A program made the translations under genes and the position numbers. The notes under the pieces were generated by a model that saw only the letters and a list, made by a program, of their open reading frames with translations, was not told the DNA's origin and made no database searches. Shown one piece after another: positions 8,072 to 15,500 of a stretch of 25,456 nt of DNA. Positions within the stretch are counted from its first letter, which is position 1. Each line of letters opens with the position of its first letter. This stretch comes from a virus: IMG/VR virus record IMGVR_UViG_3300048121_001141, positions 1-25,456 of that record. One strand, written 5' to 3'.

Positions 8072-9895
8072 TTAGGGATAGCTTTTCATTACTTCCGACT
8101 CTACTGCGAATAACTCAGTAGGTGTGCTGTCTGTGTTTGTTATTGTGAACTCACAGTAATGACCTAGCACTCCATTAGATTCTGCTTCTTGGTTTTTAAT
8201 GTACATTATAAACCCATCCTGAATTGGTATAGATACCGCTCCTGATATTGAATTGTCTATAACTATATTGTTAGTGGCATTCTGTAAATCTACATTTATA
8301 GCAGTTACTTGTCCTACCATCTCTATAGCATTGTATGGAGGTGGAGCGTAATACACTATATCTCCAACACTCAAATTACTTCCTATCTCTATAATAGGAT
8401 TAGTAGAAAAGTTTATAATAGTACTTGTTCCTACCACACTCACCGAAGAGCTTCTTCCTATACCATTTGCTGAACGCATAACATATTCATCCGAGCCAGC
8501 TGGTTGCGTACCATTATTTCTTACATAAGCAAACCACGCTCCTTCTTTTTTCTCAAAGTAAGTACTGTCTATTGTAGCTCCAGTCTGTATATCACTGTCT
8601 AGTGTTATACCCCAAGTGGCATCTGACTCTAAGTTTATGGTTTTAAATAACTTATTCTCTAAAGGCATTTCATTAAATACGCTCGTAAGAGTAGAGTTGT
8701 ACTGTACGTTATAGTAGTTATTGCGTAAAGGATTAGTATTATGTCTATATAAATTACCAGCCTTTAAAGAATAAAAATAGTTGTTCATTCCAATCATCCA
8801 GTCAGCAAAGTAGGAATAGAATGAAGGCCAACCCTTCACACTATCGCTATAACTTAAAGTATATTGTTTATCTGGGTCCCCCTGCGGAGGTATTACCGGA
8901 GGCTGTAAGTTTGGACAAGTTACATTATCAAACTGTAAGTTGTTTTGACCACCCATATATCCGTGATAGTAACACTCGTAGCTAGTAGTACCATAATTTC
9001 CAGTTACAGTTATAGTTACGTCTCCAAAAAAATACTCATATGTATTTCCATCGAGCCCTGTTTTCAAACCTGCGCTCGTAGTTCCTGTATAGCTTATCTC
9101 ACCTGTTTTACCAAAGTTGTGTATGGCAATAGGATGTGTTGAAGGAACTCCTGTTAAAACAAAAATACCAGTTCCTGTTCCATATAAACCATAATTACCA
9201 CCGAACACATAAGAGTTTGTTGTTCCTATTAGCTGAAATGTTACTGCATTTGTACCGCTTAAACAATAGTCAGGTGTAGTTGGAATTGGAGGGGCAGGTG
9301 GAGGAGTAGGGGGAGTAGGAGTGGGTGGAGTAGGTGGTGTGGGGGTAGGGGTAGGAGCTGGTCCTGAACATATATTATATCCTGAACAGTCATATTTATA
9401 TGTAACTATCCCATTGTTTGCTAACAATAAAGACCCCGTCCCAGTTGCTGGCGTTGAGCCAGGTGTAGCTATATAAAACTGATTACTGCCGCTAAAAGCA
9501 GTGTTTAGATTTGAATCTAACCAAAAGTGCTGTGTGCCACAAGTTATTCCTGAATACGAAGGAACATCTGAGTATACTGTTATAGCGCAGTTTACACAGG
9601 AAGTGGGTTTTACAAATGAACCATTTCCTTGCTGCTGATTAAACTGCCACGCATAAGAAACCACAGGTGTTGGAGAGGGTGTTGGAGGTGGGGCTGTACA
9701 CTGAGTACATCCATTCAAACCATAATAAGCGCTATACGATACTTGTGTTCCGCTTAAAGCGCTTGCTGTTACCTGCCAACAGTATCCATATATTTCATAT
9801 ACATCTAATAAAGTAAGCTGTGGATTACCAGGAAATGTCCAATCATTTGTAATTGAATTATCATCACATCTGGTGAATTTATAGAAATAAGCCAT
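8072..9895 (-). CDS. Modular adhesin with Pro-Thr linkers, cupredoxin-like domain and stabilization-protein C-terminal domain, 607 aa
   Basis: Domains in order are: a Cys module (residues 1-66, with GYCWQV and a final CTQC); a Pro-Thr linker (about 68-77); a second module (80-174); a long Pro-Thr linker (about 178-208); and a cupredoxin-like domain (210-330). The last has H254 in THPIAIH and a C308-x2-H311-x2-M314 loop (CYYHGYM), the spacing of type 1 copper ligands. From about 340 to the end comes a different β-rich domain containing DWMIGMNNYFYSLKAGNLYR. From memory, this resembles the C-terminal part of crAss-like and flavophage stabilization proteins, which is absent from the 1960-aa protein upstream. 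This protein could therefore complete that tail component while carrying host-binding modules. It follows the glycosyltransferase gene by 41 bases and has its own promoter-like box. The ORF is certain and the domain identities moderately so. Confidence 0.8.
   Translation of the reverse strand: MAYFYKFTRCDDNSITNDWTFPGNPQLTLLDVYEIYGYCWQVTASALSGTQVSYSAYYGLNGCTQCTAPPPTPSPTPVVSYAWQFNQQQGNGSFVKPTSCVNCAITVYSDVPSYSGITCGTQHFWLDSNLNTAFSGSNQFYIATPGSTPATGTGSLLLANNGIVTYKYDCSGYNICSGPAPTPTPTPPTPPTPTPPTPPPAPPIPTTPDYCLSGTNAVTFQLIGTTNSYVFGGNYGLYGTGTGIFVLTGVPSTHPIAIHNFGKTGEISYTGTTSAGLKTGLDGNTYEYFFGDVTITVTGNYGTTSYECYYHGYMGGQNNLQFDNVTCPNLQPPVIPPQGDPDKQYTLSYSDSVKGWPSFYSYFADWMIGMNNYFYSLKAGNLYRHNTNPLRNNYYNVQYNSTLTSVFNEMPLENKLFKTINLESDATWGITLDSDIQTGATIDSTYFEKKEGAWFAYVRNNGTQPAGSDEYVMRSANGIGRSSSVSVVGTSTIINFSTNPIIEIGSNLSVGDIVYYAPPPYNAIEMVGQVTAINVDLQNATNNIVIDNSISGAVSIPIQDGFIMYIKNQEAESNGVLGHYCEFTITNTDSTPTELFAVESEVMKSYP
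9272..9361 (-). repeat. Pro-Thr linker repeat in the 607-aa gene
   Basis: Thirty codons, nearly all Pro or Thr (e.g. PTPTPTPPTPPTPTPPTPP), form an imperfect in-frame repeat that is GC-richer than its surroundings. It joins the second module to the cupredoxin-like domain. A shorter linker of the same kind is at 9665-9691. Confidence 0.85.
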
Positions 9896-9912
9896 GCGGA
9901 TATATTTAACTA

Positions 9913-9920
9913 CAAATTTA
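9913..9920 (-). promoter_or_regulatory. Bacteroidetes-type -7 box (TAAATTTG) before the 607-aa gene
   Basis: The box lies in the 41-base gap after the glycosyltransferase stop, 17 bases upstream of the ATG at 9895. The extended sequence GTAAATTTGTAGTTAAAT shares its core and downstream flank with the site before the cupin gene. No convincing -33 element is present. Confidence 0.4.
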
Positions 9921-9936
9921 CGAAATTTTATTGTGG

Positions 9937-10557
9937 CTAATCTAAGAAGCCCCAGATACCAGTTTGGTGATGCCTAGTAAAACTAATACCTTTTGAATTA
10001 TTAAATAAGTTGGCTGGAAGCACTTCAATATGTTTATTAGTTGCAGAAGTAAATTCTGATAAAGCAATAGGCCCTACGGTTTTTCTTACAATTGTTCCTG
10101 GAACATCTTCAGTCAAATTAGGATAAGCTTTTATTTCATCTAAATTATTATATATACTATTTCTGCAATAGGTTAAGAAATCTTTCCAAAAATCTGAAGG
10201 AGGAGAAATCATTAAACTGTTTTGTAATATTTCATCTCCAGCTGAAGCTTCTATAATATATATTTTACTTTCATCTAATTGATGAATAAATGGAGATTTT
10301 AATTCAATATCTATATCTATGTAAGCACCTCCAATCTTTTCTAATATCAAACCTCTTACATAATCTAACTTAAATATTTTATGTAAGCTGTTTAATACCT
10401 TAAAAAATTCTGGGTCATTCTTTTTTATAAAATCATCTATGTCATTATCGTTCCATATTCTAATAGAACTGTAACTATTTTGCCAAGTCTCTAAACAAAA
10501 TTGCCATTTTGCCGCCCATTTAGTTTTATCTTCAGGAGCTAAAAAATGTAATGTCAT
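9937..10557 (-). CDS. GT32-type (Gly_transf_sug) glycosyltransferase, 206 aa
   Basis: The signature block is KLDYVRGLILEKIGG followed by AYIDIDIELKSPF. It gives the D65/R68 pair and the D81-x-D83 motif that binds the nucleotide-sugar and divalent metal in GT-A enzymes of the Och1/capsular-sugar type (GT32, Pfam Gly_transf_sug). The family transfers a sugar from a nucleotide donor; donor and acceptor cannot be read from the sequence. At 206 residues it is short, essentially a bare catalytic domain, with no signal peptide or membrane helix, so it should act in the host cytoplasm. Its ATG overlaps the TGA of the dioxygenase gene (ATGA), so the two proteins are probably made in fixed ratio and act together. 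The neighbouring Pro-Thr-rich proteins are obvious candidate acceptors. An alternative target is host or phage glycan precursors. Confidence 0.88.
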   Translation of the reverse strand: MTLHFLAPEDKTKWAAKWQFCLETWQNSYSSIRIWNDNDIDDFIKKNDPEFFKVLNSLHKIFKLDYVRGLILEKIGGAYIDIDIELKSPFIHQLDESKIYIIEASAGDEILQNSLMISPPSDFWKDFLTYCRNSIYNNLDEIKAYPNLTEDVPGTIVRKTVGPIALSEFTSATNKHIEVLPANLFNNSKGISFTRHHQTGIWGFLD

Positions 10558-11723
10558 ATAAGTTTGTAATGAACATAAAAGTTTCTGTAATAATTTCCTT
10601 GAAAAGGTTCAGCTCTTCCATGTTCACAAATAGCGGATTCATATAAAATCATATCTCCTGGCTCTGCATAAACTTTATGCCAAACGCCTTGATGGTCTTG
10701 TATATCTAAAGCCCAATCATTTCCAAATTCTTTATTTTGACACCCGCACCTTAAATCTTTATCTACTACTATTATTGACGATACATGGTGAGTTTCTACT
10801 CTGTCTACATGGTTTACTAAAGTGGCGTTTTTTAAATAAGACCTAATACCATAAACAAAACTTGGCTCAATATCAACACCAGCGAATTCTCTGTGTATAG
10901 GAAGAAGCTGTTGATGAATAATATTTTTGATAGATGGTATCTCATCAAAAGATAAAAACTCACTTCCTCCTCCTATTATAATATTTTCTTTTCCTTCAAA
11001 CACTTCTTCTTTTACTGTGTTTTGAAGTAAACGATAAGCATCATTTATTATCGCCCATGTCTCTGGCGGTACTTTTATTACTTTGAATCCTTTTTCAGTA
11101 AGCCTAGGTATTTGAGATTTGTCTGTGTATTGCTTTGGTTTTTGTGAATACAACATAGCATCCTCTGCTCCCTTCCAATGATTTTCTCTCCACCATGAAG
11201 TTATAATATATTTTTTACCCTTTGTAACTGGCATACCTTCATGCATAGCTTCATCTAAACATCTTCCATCTTTCATGTTTTCCCAAGTAAGAGCTTTACC
11301 TGTTTCTGCTGAAACTACTTTATTCAAATTAGTAAAGTTAGTCCCGCCACCTTCAAAATCACAATTAAGGTAAATCATAAAAGTGTGTGTTCGGTTTCCA
11401 GAAGCTAAACAATGTTTGTCATATGCTGGTCCTGAAAAAAAATCTTGATGTGCCTTAAAATATTGTCCTACCTCATATAGCTGCCCCTGTAGATGCTCCC
11501 CTTTCAAAATGTCTAACCCTAAGTAATTAGCTATTTTTTGGTGAATGGCTTGAACTTGAGGATGGGTATGATTTAAATTACAAGTGCTAGATGTTCTATT
11601 AGAAGAATATGAGCTAACATTATTGCCTCCCTCTACGACCGAAGAGCGATGATGATTCTCATCTATCATTTTTATTAAATCTAAACACTCCTGTTGATTT
11701 AAGAAATTATTTATTTCAACCAT
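10554..11723 (-). CDS. Tandem prolyl-4-hydroxylase-like 2-oxoglutarate/Fe(II) dioxygenase, 389 aa
   Basis: Two double-stranded β-helix domains lie in one chain. Domain 1 (about residues 1-185) is of the prolyl 4-hydroxylase type: H92-x-D94 (FKAHQDFF), distal H161 and K171 ten residues later (HEGMPVTKGKKYIITSWW), the standard iron and 2-oxoglutarate ligands. Domain 2 (about 205-389) has H305-x-D307 (LVNHVDRVETHH) and distal H368 with R370/R380 (CEHGRAEPFQGNYYRNFY), so it also looks catalytically complete. Such enzymes use O2 and 2-oxoglutarate to hydroxylate an unactivated carbon, and the P4H branch acts on peptidyl proline. The gene sits directly downstream of a protein full of Pro-Thr repeats and overlaps the glycosyltransferase gene by 4 bases. 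Peptidyl-proline activity is therefore a reasonable inference, but free amino acids or sugars cannot be excluded. Confidence 0.9.
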   Translation of the reverse strand: MVEINNFLNQQECLDLIKMIDENHHRSSVVEGGNNVSSYSSNRTSSTCNLNHTHPQVQAIHQKIANYLGLDILKGEHLQGQLYEVGQYFKAHQDFFSGPAYDKHCLASGNRTHTFMIYLNCDFEGGGTNFTNLNKVVSAETGKALTWENMKDGRCLDEAMHEGMPVTKGKKYIITSWWRENHWKGAEDAMLYSQKPKQYTDKSQIPRLTEKGFKVIKVPPETWAIINDAYRLLQNTVKEEVFEGKENIIIGGGSEFLSFDEIPSIKNIIHQQLLPIHREFAGVDIEPSFVYGIRSYLKNATLVNHVDRVETHHVSSIIVVDKDLRCGCQNKEFGNDWALDIQDHQGVWHKVYAEPGDMILYESAICEHGRAEPFQGNYYRNFYVHYKLI

Positions 11724-11740
11724 TTAATTTAATTTAATTT
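11722..11740 (-). promoter_or_regulatory. AT-rich leader with TTAAA repeats at the dioxygenase start
   Basis: The sequence leading into ATG is AAATTAAATTAAATTAAAT, with no Shine-Dalgarno motif. Almost the same leader precedes the scaffold-like gene (23823-23838). A/T-rich, SD-less starts are typical of Bacteroidetes translation initiation, so this supports the start chosen at 11723. Confidence 0.35.
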
Positions 11741-11759
11741 CTATAAATATACTCAATTA

Positions 11760-12572
11760 CTAATAACAATTAATTGGAGGTGCAGCAAAACTTGAGCCTG
11801 TCCATTGTCTGTATTGGTTATTTATTGTAAAATTCCCTGATGGATGTAAAGTGTTAAAATTAGCATCCGTATAAGCCACTGTAGCCGAAGCAAAAGTTGG
11901 AGCGTCAAGATAAATATTTCCATAACTTCCAGAACATACCGAAGAAGAACTATACTGCCCAAACAATACATACCCTTGAGGTGGCGGTGGCGTAGGTGTC
12001 GGTGTAGGTGTCGGCGGCGTAGGCGGAGGACTAGGCGGCGGACCTTGACAATCTGCACAGTCATTATAATAATTTTGTGGTGATATAGCTTGAGTTGTTC
12101 CCGTAGGCGCTCCCATAACTTCCCAACATACAGACTGCCATTGGATAGATTCTCCAACATTAACTGCTTGCGGTAAGGATACGTTTTCTTCTACACCAGT
12201 TGAACAGTTTCTAATTCTATATTGATTAGCAGGCGTAGGCGGCGGCGTAGGCGGAGGACTAGGCGGCGTAGGCGGCGTAGGCGGCGTAGGTGTCGGTGTA
12301 GGCGGCGTAGGCGGTGTAGGCGGTGTAGGCGGAGGACTAGGCGGCGTAGGGGCAGGCGGAGGTGTTGGTGGAGTAGGTACTGGCGGAGGCGTAGGAATTG
12401 GTGCGCTACAAGATTGACCTGCAAACAACACGCCCCCTACTTGCTCTCTCACAATAGTATTATCAGAATAAAAACCATTATCCGATACCACTGTTAAATC
12501 AGCATCATCATAAATAGTTGTTGCATTTGCGAAACTCGCTGTATCAAAATAATATGTTCCTAGTGTTGCCAT
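11760..12572 (-). CDS. Pro-Thr-linked modular adhesin-like protein, 270 aa
   Basis: The protein is three small modules joined by proline-rich linkers. Module 1 is residues 1-56, linker 1 is 58-114 (38 of 57 residues are Pro, most of the others Thr), module 2 is 115-176, linker 2 is 177-198, and module 3 is 199-270. Modules 1 and 3 are related (YFDTASFANAT against YLDAPTFASAT, both ending near a Cys). Module 2 is related to the first module of the 607-aa protein (CWEV/CWQV and a final C-x2-C). It has no signal peptide, so it is expected to be a virion component and not secreted. It begins 7 bases after the stabilization gene and precedes the dioxygenase gene. A role as an extended fibre or host-binding decoration is inferred; the Pro-Thr linkers are candidate substrates for the next two enzymes. 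Confidence 0.85.
   Translation of the reverse strand: MATLGTYYFDTASFANATTIYDDADLTVVSDNGFYSDNTIVREQVGGVLFAGQSCSAPIPTPPPVPTPPTPPPAPTPPSPPPTPPTPPTPPTPTPTPPTPPTPPSPPPTPPPTPANQYRIRNCSTGVEENVSLPQAVNVGESIQWQSVCWEVMGAPTGTTQAISPQNYYNDCADCQGPPPSPPPTPPTPTPTPTPPPPQGYVLFGQYSSSSVCSGSYGNIYLDAPTFASATVAYTDANFNTLHPSGNFTINNQYRQWTGSSFAAPPINCY
12231..12401 (-). repeat. Long Pro-Thr minisatellite-like repeat in the 270-aa gene
   Basis: Fifty-seven codons of PPT/PT-type repeats, seen on the plus strand as recurring 9-base units such as GTAGGCGGC. The block is strongly GC-rich in an otherwise AT-rich gene. Units are multiples of 3 bases, so gain or loss would alter linker length without shifting frame. A second, shorter block is at 11979-12044. 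Confidence 0.9.
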
Positions 12573-12579
12573 TTTTTAT

Positions 12580-15500
12580 TTAACAATTAGATAAATCATT
12601 TACCGTTGAGTTTAAATTTATTCGAGCGGCTTGACCACTTCCTGACCCACAAGGCGATGGCTGATACCAATATAAGCCCGCCCCAGTCCCCCCTGGAATT
12701 TGTTTAACATCGCTAAGTTTTTGTTTTTTAGCCGTATCAACATAAACAATATTATTTAAAGATAAGCAACTTGAGCTACCTGTATGATAAAATGTTTGTG
12801 TTGGAGACGATGCGCCGTTGCTACACGCATCAGTACCTGAACTCCAGAAATAATTGTAAGCTGTCATAATAAACTCTTGCAAGCAAGTTTCATAATAACT
12901 TAATACGATAGTATTAACAATTCCATTTGAACCTATATAAAATTTTAATCCTGGCGCACCAGATGTTTGTAATGATGACCCATAATACATAGGTAGTCCT
13001 GTCCCTGCATCGCTGCCATTAAAGGTGTTTTGTCCTAACACATCAGTATATGCAATGACTTGATAACTATTAGAATAAGCAAAATCTAAATCTGCCGTGC
13101 TCTGTATATTAACTGGCGAGCCTCCACCTGGACTGTAGAACAAGTACATAAACGTTCCGCTGGCTACATTATAATTACACGAATCTGATTTGTTAGTAAA
13201 TCCATTTTGCTGCCCACCATTTAAATACCAAGCCACTGGAGATGGACTAGGAGGGGGGGTAGGTGTAGCTCCACAAGCCGCGTAATTGCTTACAACCCCT
13301 GAATTATCTAGTAAAAATGTTTTTCCTGTATTAGTGGCTTGTTGCGTTCTGTAATATGTGCTTCGCCCTTGGTATGGAACACTTGTTGCGCCATTTACAT
13401 AAACAACTAAATTATTATTTACAACATCATCCCAATCACTTACGTTTTGAGTAAAGTATACAGTTGAGGGGTTAGCATATAAATTACAAGCGTCTGAAGC
13501 GCTAGAAAATCCGTCTTGTGGATTTTGTCCGCTAAAAGGATTTCTCCATAAAAGTAGTGAATTGCCAGGAGTCGGAGTAGGAGTCGGAGTAGGTGTTGGA
13601 GTAGGCGTTGGAGTCGGACTAGGTGTTGGAGTTGAACTACAAACTCCAGTAGTATCTATATTAGATGCTGTTCCAAAATCTGTCATTCTAAATATTCCCT
13701 GTGATATACCATATCCAAAATTTGGTTGTCTGACTCCAAAATAATTATTTCCTCCTTGAAAAGGTATTGTAAGGTTTGCATCCGTATAAAAGAATGTACT
13801 GTTAGCAAATGTTGTGTTAAAAGAACTTGAAGAACTATATAAAGGTATTGATGCAGGGGGACAAGTAGACGGGCTAGTTGTACTTCCTGAGCCAGCTTCT
13901 ATAAGCCACCTATATGATGTTACTGGTGGTGTCGGTGGTGTCGGTGGCGTAGGAGGAGTAAACGTACATCCTGTACACGCATCCGTTTTGCTTGTTGTAG
14001 AATAACATAATTCAGCGCTAGCTGGTTTTCTATAATCCCAAATTATATATAAAAAGTCTCCTCCTGAAGGCATAATAAAATCAGCAACAAATTGAGTAGG
14101 ATTGCTTTGTTGTACTATAGGGGTAGCATCTGTAGCCGCAACAAGTAAAGAGTTTATATCTGCTCCTGTGTTATTATAAAATGTATTAGTTCTTAAATAT
14201 TTTAATTTATTTTTATTTATATCAAAAACAAAATTATCAATACTATCTTTTCTACTGATAATAGATACTGTAGCTCCATCACCAGGTATAAATCCTCCAC
14301 CTTGGAAACCGGCTACTTGGTCATAAAGAGAAACCACAGGGTTGTTAACACTAGATGAGAATGGTGTGTTCGCATAAGTTTTAGTTGGAGAGAAAAAGTT
14401 TCCGTCTGTCCATCTAAATTCATTAGTTATAAATTGACCAGCCTCAGAGTTGCTTGTAACAGCTACACCTATAATTGTCATGCTCTGAGCATTAGGACAA
14501 GATGTAGTAATATCAATTGTGCTAGCAGTGGTGCTGTCTTGTGTTACAGAAATATCTACTTTATCTACAATTACATCATTTTTATTAAATGACAATGTGC
14601 CGCTATTGTATACTGGCCCTGTGGTATGAGAAACACCATTGTATGTAGCTGTTATAGTGTATCCTGTAGTAGACGCAGCGCTTTCAGAAACAATCTCATC
14701 AGAAATATTTTCTGTAATTACATTACTATTTAACTCTGTAATAATATCGTTGTAAGTTCCTGGCGGTATTACAAAATCAATATCTACTATTCCTAATAAA
14801 TCTCCAACATTTACACAATAAGTAAAAGTAGTTGCAGGATTTATAATGATGTTTTTAGTAGAATTACAATCCATACATTCCACAATTTGTTGAGGTAATT
14901 GTACGTTAGAATGTAAAACATACTCATTCATATAAGGGTCAAACCCTCCTATTTTTTTAGTATTAAAGGTATCAATAAAAAGGTCTCTAAACCACGAGCG
15001 CATACCAGCCTCTGATATAACCTGAAGCTGCTCATTATTATACGCTCCACCTATTAAGTTTATTACCGCTCCACGCTTGGCATCTGTAAAATATTTGTTA
15101 GGTCCATATGAAGCATAACTCTCCGGGTTTTCACTAATACCATAATCTTCTAATCTTGCTATTTGTGTGCCTAATACTTCTGGAACAGAAGTCACAGCTC
15201 CTCCCCCAGTTGCATCACTAAGTAAATTTTTGCCAGCCAACACATAAGATATCTTGTCTTCTTGTAAAGTAAGTATGTCTGTTTTTCTTCCGTCTAATAA
15301 TTGAATAGGGCCATAAGAGTCTTCTAATGGTTTAAAATTAAGAAGACCTAGGTTAAACTCGTTTAGTTTATTTACGTTGGTCTCATCGTTATAAACCCCA
15401 CTATATGTTAAATCAGCAAACCTATGTGACTCTTTGTAATCCATATTAGACGTAGAAGTTACGCGCTCGCCTATATTTTTAGTCTTACCTACAATTGAAT

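Noticed and set aside
11979-12401. Tandem repeats resembling a CRISPR or satellite array
   Set aside because: Units are 9 bases or less, there are no spacers, and the repeats keep the reading frame of a protein linker.
11822-12424. Overlapping minus-strand frames rich in Leu/Arg/His inside the 270-aa gene
   Set aside because: They are out-of-frame readings of the same repeat-rich DNA, with no independent start signal.
12222-12497. Plus-strand frame encoding an almost pure poly-arginine protein
   Set aside because: It is the antisense reading of the Pro-Thr repeat in the 270-aa gene (CCG/CCT/ACG codons read backwards), lies wholly inside that gene and has no leader of its own.
12580-13960. 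Diversity-generating retroelement target in the adhesin modules
   Set aside because: No reverse transcriptase gene, template repeat or near-identical variable repeat pair is present in the window; module differences look like ordinary divergence.
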